A stretch of DNA of 64,000 nt from Rubrivivax sp. A210 (GTDB taxonomy: Bacteria > Pseudomonadota > Gammaproteobacteria > Burkholderiales > Burkholderiaceae_C), in assembly GCF_904426505.1 (NCBI RefSeq), contig NZ_CAJGBN010000045.1:124001-188000 (forward strand). Reading direction: 5' to 3'. Below the pieces are notes generated by a model, which was given only the letters and a program-made list of their open reading frames with translations, was not told the origin of the DNA and searched no databases. The position numbers were made by a program, and so were the translations under genes. Shown one piece after another: positions 25,554 through 35,043 of the stretch; position 1 is the stretch's first letter; every line of letters begins with the position of its first letter.

Positions 25554-26153
25554 TCAGAACTTGTAGCCGACGCCGACGCCGAAGAGGATCGGGTCGACCT
25601 TGATGGTGCCCAGGCTCGTGCCGTTGAGCATCAGGTCGGTGCGGATCTGGACCTTCTTGATGTCGACGTTCAGCGACCAGGCGCCGCCCAGGGCGACGTC
25701 GAAGCCGGCGCCCAGCGCCAGGCCCACGCTGCTCTTGTCGATGGTGAAGCCCGCGGGCAGGTCGACGTCGGAGAAGAAGGTGAAGTTGAGGCCGGCGCCG
25801 AGATAGGGCTTGAAGGCGCCCATCTTCGCGAAGTGGTACTGCGCCGACAGCGTCGGCGGCAGGTGCTTGAGGGTGCCGATCTTGCCGCCATGGGCGGTGG
25901 ACCGAACGTCGTGCTTCTGCGGAATCGTCAGCACCAGCTCGGCGGCCAGGTTGGGGCTGAAGTAGTAGGTGAAGTCGACTTCGGGGATCACCTTGCTGTT
26001 GACGGTGACGTCGGTGATGGCAATCGTGTCCTTGTCGGCCGGATCGAGGTTGATCGCGCGCACGCGGGCCACGATGTCACCCGCTGCCTGGCTGTAGGCC
26101 GCCGGGGCCACAGCGGCCAGGGCGAGCGCGACAAGTCCGAAAACATGCTTCAT
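25554..26153 (-). CDS. OmpW family outer-membrane beta-barrel
   Basis: 199 residues with a signal peptide (cut near AYSQA) and an eight-strand-barrel pattern of alternating hydrophobic residues. It contains FTYYFSPNLAAELVLT and KPYLGAGLNFTFF, typical of OmpW, and ends in Phe (GVGVGYKF), the BAM-recognition end. OmpW members pass small hydrophobic molecules and respond to stress and oxygen. It converges on ygfA. An inverted repeat occupies its leader. Confidence 0.9.
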   Translation of the reverse strand: MKHVFGLVALALAAVAPAAYSQAAGDIVARVRAINLDPADKDTIAITDVTVNSKVIPEVDFTYYFSPNLAAELVLTIPQKHDVRSTAHGGKIGTLKHLPPTLSAQYHFAKMGAFKPYLGAGLNFTFFSDVDLPAGFTIDKSSVGLALGAGFDVALGGAWSLNVDIKKVQIRTDLMLNGTSLGTIKVDPILFGVGVGYKF

Positions 26154-26166
26154 GAAGATCTCCGTA

Positions 26167-26201
26167 TCAATCGTTGAGGCTTGGTTGCCACGAACGATTG
26201 A
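26167..26201. promoter_or_regulatory. Inverted repeat in the ompW-like leader
   Basis: TCAATCGTT (26167-26175) and AACGATTGA (26193-26201) are perfect 9-bp arms with a 17-nt spacer, starting 13 nt upstream of the ompW-like ATG. The position fits an operator or a leader-RNA hairpin. It is not a canonical FNR box (TTGAT-N4-ATCAA). Confidence 0.5.
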
Positions 26202-26286
26202 ACGCCGATCATTTGCCTTTAGGGGTTAACCCTCTTAATGTTTGATGCGGCGCAACACCGGCGCTTGCGGCTGTTGCCGGCGTGCA

Positions 26287-27120
26287 TCAGGCCAGGCCGA
26301 GGCGGCGGCAGACCTCGAGCGAAAGCGCGCTCTGGTTGAGGGTGTAGAAGTGGATGCCGGGTGCGCCGCCGGCGCGAAGGCGCTCGCACAGCCGCGCCAC
26401 CACCTCGATGCCGAAGGCTCGCACCGAGGCCGCGTCGTCCAGGTAGCCCTCCATCTTGAGCGCCACCCAGCGCGGGATCTCGATGCCGTCGCGGGCGGCG
26501 AAAGTGGCGATCTTGGCGTAGTTGTGGATGGGCATGATGCCCGGCACGATGGGCACCGTGACGCCGAGTGCGCGCACCTCGTCGACGAAGTGGAAGTAGG
26601 CGTCGGGGTTGAAGAAGAACTGCGTGATGGCCGAATCGGCGCCGGCCTTGACCTTGGCTGCGAAGTGCTCGAGATCGCGCCGCGCATAGCGCTGCTGGGG
26701 GTGGTATTCGGGGTAGGCGGCGACCTCGATGTGCCAGTCGCTGCCCTGGCTGCGGCGGATGTAGGCGATGAGGTCGGCGGCATAGCGGAACTCGCCCGCG
26801 GTGGCGGTGCCGCTGGGCAGGTCGCCACGCAGCGCCACCAGGCGGCGTATGCCCTGGGCGCGGTAGGTGTCCAGGATCTCGGCGATACCGTCCTCGGTGC
26901 TGCCCACGCAGGACAGATGGGGTGCGGCATCAAAGCCTTGCGCGGCGATGTCCCGCACGGTGGCCAGGGTCTTGTCGCGCGTGGAGCCACCGGCGCCGTA
27001 GGTGACGCTGAAGAACTCGGGCTTCACCGCGGCCAGCTCTTGCACGACGGCCTTGAGCTTGTCGGCACCGACAGGGGTGTTGGGGGGGAAGAACTCGAAG
27101 CTGATGGGAAAGGTGTTCAT
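26287..27120 (-). CDS. metF: 5,10-methylenetetrahydrofolate reductase
   Basis: FAD enzyme that makes 5-methyl-THF for methionine synthesis. 277 residues with SFEFFPPNT at the N-terminus, SVTYGAGGSTRD, ALRGDLPSG, and ITQFFFNPD. ATG 27120 gives the family N-terminus. It is the last gene of the minus-strand ahcY-vapB-vapC-metF series, 78 nt after vapC. In related genomes metF follows ahcY closely. Confidence 0.96.
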   Translation of the reverse strand: MNTFPISFEFFPPNTPVGADKLKAVVQELAAVKPEFFSVTYGAGGSTRDKTLATVRDIAAQGFDAAPHLSCVGSTEDGIAEILDTYRAQGIRRLVALRGDLPSGTATAGEFRYAADLIAYIRRSQGSDWHIEVAAYPEYHPQQRYARRDLEHFAAKVKAGADSAITQFFFNPDAYFHFVDEVRALGVTVPIVPGIMPIHNYAKIATFAARDGIEIPRWVALKMEGYLDDAASVRAFGIEVVARLCERLRAGGAPGIHFYTLNQSALSLEVCRRLGLA

Positions 27121-27198
27121 GGCGTCATGGCCGTCGCGGACGCGGCCGGCAAGGGGTTCAGGGGGCAATGGGCGGAGGGTGTGACCGGGGGAGGCGGC

Positions 27199-27651
27199 TC
27201 AATCCGGGGCAGCGAGATGGCGCCGGGCGGCGTCGGCCAGACGCTGGTCGAAGGTCAGCAGCGGTGCGCGCAACTCGGCCGCCAGACACAGGTAGGCTGC
27301 GTCATAGGCCGACAAAGACAGGCGTTGCGCGACGTCGAACAGCCGCGCCGGATCGATGTCGTGCAACACCAGCTTCTGCTCGGCAAACGCTTCCAGCGCG
27401 GCCCGCGCAACTGCGGCCGGTACGCCGGATCGCACCTTGTTGCGGGCCACATTGGCCAGTTCGTAGCGCAGCAGGCCCGGGGCGTGAAGGCTGCGGTCCT
27501 GCAGTTGCGCCCGCGCCTGCGCCGCAGCGGGCTCAGCCCATAGCACGGCACTGAGAACGCTGCAGTCCACCACCACGGGCGGGCGTTCAGTCCAGGCGGG
27601 GGCCGGTTCAGCCAGGTACAGCATCCGCTGTGCGGCATCCTTTGCGTGCAT
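27199..27651 (-). CDS. PIN-domain toxin (VapC-like)
   Basis: 150-residue PIN nuclease. Acidic active-site residues lie in VVVDCSVL (Asp ~28), RYELANVA (Glu), AYDAAYL (Asp) and LTFDQRLA (Asp). VapC toxins cleave RNA, often tRNA. ATG 27651 overlaps the antitoxin stop by one base (TGATG), the usual TA coupling. The first ~20 residues are a non-conserved leader. Located between ahcY and metF, which are normally close neighbours. Confidence 0.9.
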   Translation of the reverse strand: MHAKDAAQRMLYLAEPAPAWTERPPVVVDCSVLSAVLWAEPAAAQARAQLQDRSLHAPGLLRYELANVARNKVRSGVPAAVARAALEAFAEQKLVLHDIDPARLFDVAQRLSLSAYDAAYLCLAAELRAPLLTFDQRLADAARRHLAAPD

Positions 27652-27950
27652 CACCGTGAGTCGCGGTCGGCGCGGATGATGTCGACGCCCAGGGGCGCAC
27701 GCGCCAGGGAGGGATCGGGCTGCCAGCCCGCGGCCTCGCGTTCGGCCATCAACTGTTCGATGGTCTTCCAGCCCTGCGTCCAGCTGCGCCCCGCTGCGGC
27801 AGCGGGCGCGGCTTCGGGTTGCCCCAAGGTCGCCTGCTCGACGATGGCCATCAATTCGCCCTGCAGCGAGCGGTGATTGCGGGCCGCGCGCTGGCGCAGC
27901 TTGTCGGCCAGTTCGTCGGGCACGTCCTTGATCGACAGATTGACAGCCAT
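27651..27950 (-). CDS. Ribbon-helix-helix antitoxin (FitA/VapB-like)
   Basis: 99 residues. The N-terminal ~40 (VNLSIKDVPDELADKL, then NHRSLQGEL) form an Arc-type ribbon-helix-helix DNA-binding domain of the FitA/VapB type. The C-terminal part (WQPDPSLARAPLGVD) is the toxin-wrapping tail. ATG 27950 has GGAGG at 27955-27959, 4 nt before it. That site lies inside a perfect inverted repeat. An upstream in-frame ATG at 28031 lies at the ahcY stop and is unlikely. Confidence 0.9.
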   Translation of the reverse strand: MAVNLSIKDVPDELADKLRQRAARNHRSLQGELMAIVEQATLGQPEAAPAAAAGRSWTQGWKTIEQLMAEREAAGWQPDPSLARAPLGVDIIRADRDSR

Positions 27951-27955
27951 ATCGC

Positions 27956-27987
27956 CTCCAGAATGGAACCCTGGCTCCATTCTGGAG
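27956..27987. promoter_or_regulatory. Perfect 12-bp inverted repeat over the antitoxin ribosome-binding site
   Basis: CTCCAGAATGGA (27956-27967) and TCCATTCTGGAG (27976-27987) with an 8-nt spacer. On the minus strand the 3' arm contains the GGAGG of the antitoxin gene. It may be the operator bound by the antitoxin-toxin complex, an RNA hairpin hiding the ribosome-binding site, or both. Confidence 0.75.
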
Positions 27988-28040
27988 CTGAAGTGCGGCC
28001 GGATCAACCTGCGCAGGCTGTCCGGCCGCATGCGCTGGCT

Positions 28041-29474
<1,434 letters not shown>

Positions 29475-29554
29475 CGTCGGGCTCCAAGCGGTTGAGGAAC
29501 CTGCGGCCGACGAGGGTGGGGATGATGGAAGCTCACCCACGAGACTCGTCGTGC

Positions 29555-29624
29555 AGGTGAGCGCGGTTGCAATGTAGAACCCCGAGCCTGGCCTTCTGGA
29601 CGAAGGTTGCAACGCTCCTCGGGG
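29555..29624 (-). ncRNA. SAH riboswitch
   Basis: On the minus strand the leader of ahcY begins CCCCGAGGAGCGTTGCAACC, followed by a CCTTC/GAAGG hairpin, GCCAGGCTCGGGG, and GCAACCGCGCTCACC. P1 pairs CCCCGAG with CTCGGGG, and GAGCG can pair with CGCTC as the pseudoknot. This matches the SAH riboswitch consensus found before ahcY in proteobacteria, an ON switch. About 80 nt separate it from the start codon, and an extra hairpin lies there. Confidence 0.93.
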
Positions 29625-29738
29625 CGAACCCGCATTCTAGCCTTGGGCCCCGCGAACGCGGGGGTGGCCGGGCTTCAGGCGGCGACGCCGGGCGTGAACT
29701 CCTGGGCAGGCCCGGGCGTCGCGGCGATATCCTCGGCC

Positions 29739-30545
29739 ATGGCTGATCCCACCCGACCGCGCCCGCTGGCCGAACTGCCGGCCGCGGCGCGCGCCGCTGT
29801 CATCGGCGTGATGACCGACATCGACGACACGCTCACGCGCGACGGCGCCATCGAGCCGGCGGCGCTGCAGGCCTTGCATGAGCTGGCCGCCGCCGGCCTG
29901 CCGGTGCTGGCCATCACCGGCAGGCCGCTGGGCTGGAGCGAGCCCTTTGCGCGCGACTGGCCGGTGCGCGCCATCGTGGCCGAGAACGGCGCCGTGGCGT
30001 TGATCCGCGACGGCCGCAGCGTGCTCGTCGAATACGCCCAGGACGAGGCCACGCGCTCCGCCAATGCGCTGCGCCTGCGCGAGGTGGGGGCGCGCGTGCT
30101 GCGCGAAGTGCCCGGTGCCACGCTGGCGCGCGACAGCGCCGGCCGCGTCACCGACATCGCCATCGATCACAGCGAGTTCACGCAGCTGCCGGCACCGGCC
30201 GTGGCGCAGGCGTTGGCGTTGATGCAGGCTGCGGGCATGAACGCCACCGTCAGCTCCATCCACATCAACGGCTGGTTCGGCAGCCACAGCAAGTGGAGTG
30301 CGGCTGCCTGGATGACGCAGCGGCTGTTCGGCCGCGCGCTCGAGCCGGAAATTGCGCGCTGGGCCTATGTCGGTGACTCGACCAACGACCAGCCCCTGTT
30401 CGAGCGCTTTCCGCTCGCCGTGGGCGTGGCCAACCTGCGCCGCTTTGCCGCCGAACTGACGGTGTGGCCGGCCTGGATCACCGAGGGCGAGCGCGGCGCC
30501 GGCTTTGCCGAAATGGCGCGGGCGCTGCTGGTGGCGCGCGCCTGA
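29739..30545 (+). CDS. HAD-superfamily hydrolase (type IIB, Cof/MPGP-like)
   Basis: 268-residue phosphatase with motif I TDIDDTLTRDG, motif II AITGRP, NGA after it, and motif IV GDSTNDQPLF. A cap lies between motifs II and III, as in Cof-type or mannosyl-3-phosphoglycerate phosphatases. Substrate unknown. It is divergent from the ahcY leader and stands alone. Confidence 0.88.
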   Translation: MADPTRPRPLAELPAAARAAVIGVMTDIDDTLTRDGAIEPAALQALHELAAAGLPVLAITGRPLGWSEPFARDWPVRAIVAENGAVALIRDGRSVLVEYAQDEATRSANALRLREVGARVLREVPGATLARDSAGRVTDIAIDHSEFTQLPAPAVAQALALMQAAGMNATVSSIHINGWFGSHSKWSAAAWMTQRLFGRALEPEIARWAYVGDSTNDQPLFERFPLAVGVANLRRFAAELTVWPAWITEGERGAGFAEMARALLVARA

Positions 30546-30562
30546 CCGCCCTCACTCCACCC

Positions 30563-31651
30563 TCACTCGCGCGGCTGCAGAAAGGCCGTCAGCAGCGCCA
30601 ACTCTTCGTCCAGTGCCGCCTTGAAGGCGCTGCCGCGCGGCGGCTTGCCGGCGACATAGCCCAGGTCGGCGCTCAGGGCGCCATCGCGCCAGGCCAGGTT
30701 GGCCCAACCGATCACCTGCTCGTGCCACAGGAGCGGCAACGCGTAGTGGCCGCGCAGGCGCTTGGCCGCCGGCGTGTAGGCCTCGAAGCGGTAGGCCCAG
30801 CCCCAGAATGCCTCGAAGCGGCGGCGGTCCCAGACCACGGGGTCGAAGGGCGCGAGCAGGCGCACGCGCTCGGCCACCGCGTGGCGGCGACTGACCGGGT
30901 TCTCGCCCTCGGGCCAGTACCAGGTGATGCCGTCCACGCGCGCCGAGGGCAGGCACGCCTTGGCGCGCGCCAGCGCCGCGCGGCGGCCGGCCTCCCACTG
31001 CGGGGCGCCGCGCCTCAGGTACGAGGCCAGCTCCGACAGACTGCGCTCGGGCAGCGGCGCGTACTTGCGCACCGCCACTTCGAGCAGCGCGTCCAGCGCG
31101 GCGGCCGGGTCTTCGGCGGCCTCCTGGGCATCGCGCGCCGCGTACAGGCGCACGCCGCCCTCGCGCCGCGCGATGCGCAACAGGCCGCGGTAGTGCATGC
31201 CGTCCAGCAACTCGGTGCTGGCCTTGCTGCGGCCACCAAACCAGTTGCGTGTGTGGCCGTGCTGGAAGGCGGCGTCGACCTCGCGCGGATGCACCACGCC
31301 GTGCTCGCGCACGAATTCGAGCACCGCCTGCGCCTGCTGCCAGCGCGCCGCCGGCCACACGGTGCGCGGCGAGCGCGGGTGCATCAGTGCGTGGGTGGCT
31401 CGCGGCAGGAAGCCGTAGTTGACGAAGAAGTCTTCCTCGATGCCCAGCCGTGCATAGCGGCGCTCCAGGTCGCCAGCGCGGTACTCGGCCACGCGATGGC
31501 GCAACGTCAGATCCTGGGCGCGAGCCGGGGCGCGCAGGGGGTCGGCCTGCACAAAGCCCAGGCGGGCGATGGCGCGCGGCAGCGTGGTCGGGGTGAAGAG
31601 GCTGCGCGCGAGCGCGTGGCGGCGCAGGTCGGCGAGGGTGATCGGCTTCAT
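30563..31651 (-). CDS. YcaQ/AlkZ-like winged-helix DNA glycosylase
   Basis: 362 residues of the HTH_42 family, which includes AlkZ and YcaQ, glycosylases that unhook interstrand crosslinks. Seen: LGFVQADPLRAPARAQD (Q-x-D catalytic segment), EDFFVNYGF, WFGGRSKASTELLDGM, and WHEQVIGWANL. ATG 31651 gives the usual MKPITLADLRRHAL-like start. The family is clear; substrate range (AlkX vs AlkZ type) is not resolvable here. Confidence 0.88.
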   Translation of the reverse strand: MKPITLADLRRHALARSLFTPTTLPRAIARLGFVQADPLRAPARAQDLTLRHRVAEYRAGDLERRYARLGIEEDFFVNYGFLPRATHALMHPRSPRTVWPAARWQQAQAVLEFVREHGVVHPREVDAAFQHGHTRNWFGGRSKASTELLDGMHYRGLLRIARREGGVRLYAARDAQEAAEDPAAALDALLEVAVRKYAPLPERSLSELASYLRRGAPQWEAGRRAALARAKACLPSARVDGITWYWPEGENPVSRRHAVAERVRLLAPFDPVVWDRRRFEAFWGWAYRFEAYTPAAKRLRGHYALPLLWHEQVIGWANLAWRDGALSADLGYVAGKPPRGSAFKAALDEELALLTAFLQPRE

Positions 31652-31680
31652 GCAGCGATTGGACGCCATGCGGGCAAGCC

Positions 31681-31718
31681 AAGAAAAGACGCCGCCGGGG
31701 CTCATCACCCCGGCGGCG
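31681..31718 (-). terminator. Rho-independent terminator of the subtilase gene
   Basis: Perfect 11-bp stem CGCCGCCGGGG (31690-31700) / CCCCGGCGGCG (31708-31718) with 7-nt loop. On the minus strand it is followed by a TCTTTTCTT tract (31681-31689). It lies 29 nt past the subtilase stop. Confidence 0.85.
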
Positions 31719-31747
31719 CCTGACCGTTCAGCGCAGGGCTGGTGGGC

Positions 31748-33559
31748 TTACTGCGACAGGCGCAGCTGGTAGTTGCCGGCGCCGCCGGAGAAGTAGCGCA
31801 CGCGCACATAGACCGTGGCCGCGGTGGTGCCGCTGTTGCGCACCGAGGCGCTGTCCACCGCGCCCGTGCCCAGGGTGCTGCTGGCGATCTGGGTGCCGTT
31901 GGCGTTGTAGACGTAGAGGTCGTAGTCGGCCGTGGCCGGCGGCGTCAGCGCCGCCGCCAGCGTCTTGCCGGCGCCCAGGCTCACGCGGTAGTAGTCGTTG
32001 TCCGAGGTGGACGCGATGCGGCCGTTGACGGTGGCCGGGTTGGGCGTGATCAGCTGCGCCGCGCTGCGCGAGTTGTTGGGCTCGACCTCGGCCACCGTCG
32101 TGGTGGGCGGGGGCGGCGGCGGCGGGGGCGGCGGGTTGCCGGTGGCCGCGGCCACCGCGGCGGCGGCGTTCACGATGCCGGTGCCGCACTGCGAGCAGGT
32201 GGCGGGGAAGGGCCGCGCCGTGCTCTTGAGCAGACTCTCCACCTGGTCGGGCGTGAGCGCCGGGTTGGCCGCCAGCATCAGCGCCGCCACCGCCGAGACG
32301 TGCGGCGTCGCCATCGACGTGCCCTGGTAGTAGGCGTAGGTGTCGGCGCCCGGCACCGTGGTGCCGCTGTTGAGCGTCGAGAGGATGCCGTTGGGGTCGC
32401 CGGCCACCGTCATCTGGCCGCCGGGGGCGGCGACGTCGACGAGGGCGCCGAAGTTGGAATAGCTGGCCCTGCCGCCGGTGCGCGAGGTGGCCGCCACGGT
32501 AACCACGCCAGCGCAGCTGGCCGGCGAGAAGTTGGCTGCGTTGGCATTGCTGTTGCCCGCCGCCACCACCACCACGGTGCCGCGGCTGCGCGCGCTGTTG
32601 ATGGCGTTCTGGGTGGTGACGTCGCAGGCGCCGCCGCCGCCCAGCGACAGGCTGATCACGCGCGCCGGCGTGGCGTTGGCGGCCAGGCCGGCCACGGTGC
32701 CGCCCGAGGCCCAGATGATGCCGTCGGCGATGTCGCTGGTGTAGCCGCCGCACTTGCCGAGCACGCGCACCGGCTGCACCTTGGCTCCAAAGGCCACGCC
32801 GGCCACGCCGGCGGCGTTGTTGGTGACGGCCGCGATGGTGCCGGCCACATGGGTGCCGTGCCAGCTGCTGCTGCTGGCGCCGCTGCCGGCGCCACATTCG
32901 CCAGCCACCGTCCAGTCGCCCGGATCGAGCGCGCTGGTGTCGCGGCCGTTGCCATCGTTGCTGACCGCCGTGTCGATGATCATGTCCATGCCGGCCACGA
33001 TGTTGGCGGCGAGGTCGACGTGGGGGCGGTAGCCGGTGTCGAGCACCGCCACCACGACGCCGGTGCCGGTACTGGCGTCCCAGGCGGTGGGGGCGTTGAG
33101 GCCGCCGACGGCCTCGTAGTAGTGCCACTGGGCGAGGTAGCTCGGGTCATTCGGGGTCAGCTGGATCTGCATCAGCCGGTCGGGCTCGGCGTACTCCACA
33201 TCGGGGTGGGCGGCGATCTGGCGTGCCAGCAGGGCGAGCTGGGCCTCGTCGACGCGGCGGTCGAGCTTCATCACATGGGCGCCGCGGGCGTCGCGTCGCA
33301 GCGGGTTCATCTGGAACCCGGCGCGGTTGACCTGGGCGTGCGCGTCGGACATGGTCTGCAGGTCGGCGCGCGCCTGTGCCGTGGTGCCATCGCGGTACTT
33401 GATGATCAGCCGGTCACTCTGGGCGCGCGCCCCGGCCTGGCCGAAGCCGGCACCGGAAGGGCCGGAACTGCCGGCCAGCGCAGCCGCCGGCAGACCGAAG
33501 GCGGCAATGGCCGCAGCGATGGAAGCGAGCCGCATGACTCGCGAAGTAGCGTGCAACAT
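31748..33559 (-). CDS. Secreted S8 (subtilisin-like) serine peptidase with PPC domain
   Basis: 603-residue exported protease. Signal peptide ~1-29; I9-type propeptide (~45-125); S8 domain with catalytic Asp in VAVLDTGY, His in HGTHVAGT and Ser in GTSMATPH; a run of ten prolines; and a C-terminal pre-peptidase (PPC) beta-sandwich starting VAEVEPNN. PPC domains are often removed after secretion. GGAG upstream supports ATG 33559. The layout equals extracellular proteases of xanthomonads and Burkholderiales. Confidence 0.94.
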   Translation of the reverse strand: MLHATSRVMRLASIAAAIAAFGLPAAALAGSSGPSGAGFGQAGARAQSDRLIIKYRDGTTAQARADLQTMSDAHAQVNRAGFQMNPLRRDARGAHVMKLDRRVDEAQLALLARQIAAHPDVEYAEPDRLMQIQLTPNDPSYLAQWHYYEAVGGLNAPTAWDASTGTGVVVAVLDTGYRPHVDLAANIVAGMDMIIDTAVSNDGNGRDTSALDPGDWTVAGECGAGSGASSSSWHGTHVAGTIAAVTNNAAGVAGVAFGAKVQPVRVLGKCGGYTSDIADGIIWASGGTVAGLAANATPARVISLSLGGGGACDVTTQNAINSARSRGTVVVVAAGNSNANAANFSPASCAGVVTVAATSRTGGRASYSNFGALVDVAAPGGQMTVAGDPNGILSTLNSGTTVPGADTYAYYQGTSMATPHVSAVAALMLAANPALTPDQVESLLKSTARPFPATCSQCGTGIVNAAAAVAAATGNPPPPPPPPPPTTTVAEVEPNNSRSAAQLITPNPATVNGRIASTSDNDYYRVSLGAGKTLAAALTPPATADYDLYVYNANGTQIASSTLGTGAVDSASVRNSGTTAATVYVRVRYFSGGAGNYQLRLSQ

Positions 33560-33940
33560 CGAAATCTCCAAACCCCTGGTGGAATGATGTGGGCCGGTGG
33601 GTGCAGAGTTCGTTCCGTCATCCCCGGCCTGCTCGAAGGCTGACGCCGCGGGTGTGCGGAGTCGCCGACGCGGGCTGATCTTGACGGCCCGCGGCGAGTT
33701 GCACAACCGAGGGCTTCCACCCTAGGGGGGAACGTATCCAGGCGGTCTCTCGCGGCTCCGCGCGGTCTAGCTCAGCCGCTAGCCCCGCGTGTTCAATTGC
33801 GCCAACCCAATCCACCGCCTTCCTGGCAGGCGCAGGACTTCATCCGCAAGTGGCCTCCCTGCGCCCCGGCCCATGGCCTGAACGGGCGCGCCGGTGCCCC
33901 GGCCTGATTCGTCGACCTCCGACGCCGAGGGGGAGGAAGA
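33560..33940. other. Intergenic region, no gene seen
   Basis: 381 bp between the subtilase start and the end of the copper-storage-like gene. It must hold the subtilase promoter. Perfect 9-bp arms CGGCCTGAT (33900-33908) and ATCAGGCCG (33940-33948) flank a CCTCC/GGAGG inner pair and reach into the stop codon of the copper-storage-like gene. No T-run follows on either strand. Confidence 0.5.
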
Positions 33941-34417
33941 TCAGGCCGCGATCTTGCGGCACTCGTCGGCGCATTCCTTGCAGGCATCGCCGCAGTCCAC
34001 GCATTCCTTGTGCTTGTCCTGCTTGCGGCATTCCTTCTCGCAGGCGAGACAGGAATCCATCGCCAGCTTGGCCATGCGCGGCAGCAGCGGGGACTCTTGC
34101 GCTGCCAGCGAGCGCAGCGCGGTGCAGATCGCGATCAGTTCGTTGACCGACTTCGCGCAGGCGGCCATGCTCTTGTCGCCCTCGCCCAGCAGCACCAGGC
34201 AGTGCTGCAGGCAGACCTCGCCGGTCATCAGGCAGTGCGAGGCCGAGCGCATGAGCGCGGCGTGCTTGCCGCTGCCGTGGTGGGCACCGTGGTGGGCGTG
34301 CTCGCCCATGCCCTGGGCCGGCTTGGCCTCGGCCTTGGGCTTGACCTGGGCGCTGGCGGCAGTGGCGGTGGCGGCGGCCAGTGCGGCGGCGGCCTGGACG
34401 AGGTGACGGCGTTGCAT
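33941..34417 (-). CDS. Copper-storage-like four-helix-bundle cysteine-rich protein
   Basis: 158 residues: an exported leader (QRRHLVQAAAALAAA, possibly Tat-like although only one RR pair is present), a His-rich linker (GEHAHHGAHHGSGKH, ~39-53), then four helices with 13 cysteines, among them CLQHC, CLACEKEC, CVDC and CKECADEC. Csp1-type proteins of methanotrophs hold Cu(I) with 13 Cys inside a four-helix bundle; the count and spacing fit. A role in periplasmic copper storage is inferred. No copper exporter or regulator is seen beside it. Confidence 0.88.
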   Translation of the reverse strand: MQRRHLVQAAAALAAATATAASAQVKPKAEAKPAQGMGEHAHHGAHHGSGKHAALMRSASHCLMTGEVCLQHCLVLLGEGDKSMAACAKSVNELIAICTALRSLAAQESPLLPRMAKLAMDSCLACEKECRKQDKHKECVDCGDACKECADECRKIAA

Positions 34418-35043
34418 CTCGGTACTCCTTGGATGAGGGCAGGGTGGGCGTGGCCCAAGCCTGGGCTGGCGCCGGCAATTATTGTCGCGGGCGCCGCCGC
34501 TGCGGTGGCCAGGACTTGCCGGGTTGGCCTTGATCCCGCTCAAGGCGCGCACCGGCGCGGCCGCCCCCGCGCGGGGGCGGCCGCGCCCAGGACTGCGCCC
34601 GAGACAGAAGCCGGAGGCCCGCCTAGGGACATGCCGCCATTGAGTGGCCCATGAATGCCGACGAGTGCCTGGCCTGGGTCGCTGCGCAGACCGTGATGCA
34701 TGAGTTCGTGCGGTGCGAAGTGCTTGCAATGACCGGTGCCACCGAGGCACAAGTCACCATTGCCGGCAATGTCCATGCTGTGCTGCGACCGCATCTGCGC
34801 GGCTGGCCGCGGTGGAACTGGAACTGACGGCGGCGCGCGATGAGACGTGTGCCGGCGGCCTGAGAACGACAACGGGCGCCCGTTGGCGCCCGCTCGACAA
34901 GTGTCCGCCCGACGCGGACGCTGGCTTAACAGACCGGCGGCTGCCTTCGGCGCGTCGACCTTGTCGGTACGTTGGTCTACGCTCACATCGCTGCGCGATA
35001 TGAGCTTTGCCCCAGAACCGACAAGTTCGCTTCGCCCGGGGGG
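34418..35043. other. Intergenic region with palindromes
   Basis: 626 bp between the copper-storage-like gene and metK, both on the minus strand. It contains a perfect 14-bp palindrome AACGGGCGCCCGTT (34871-34884), a GC-rich hairpin near 34559-34588, and the foldback at 34949-35036. A 58-codon open frame at 34651-34827 on the plus strand has no ribosome-binding site. I see no supportable gene. Confidence 0.5.
34949..35036. repeat. 88-bp imperfect foldback carrying a copy of the metK 3' tail
   Basis: Outer arms include CTTGTCGGT (34960-34968) / ACCGACAAG (35017-35025), extended by partly paired GGCG/CGCC. Inner arms are GCTCACATCG (34981-34990) / CGATATGAGC (34996-35005), with one mismatch. 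Bases 34951-34968 repeat the metK end at 35069-35086 (GCGTCGACCTTGTCGGT). Read on the minus strand this gives RTDKVDA-AAAGL again, nearly the metK C-terminus. Confidence 0.7.

Noticed and set aside
34651..34827. 58-residue open frame in the gap before metK
   Set aside because: No ribosome-binding site and no resemblance to a known protein. Kept only as a remote possibility.
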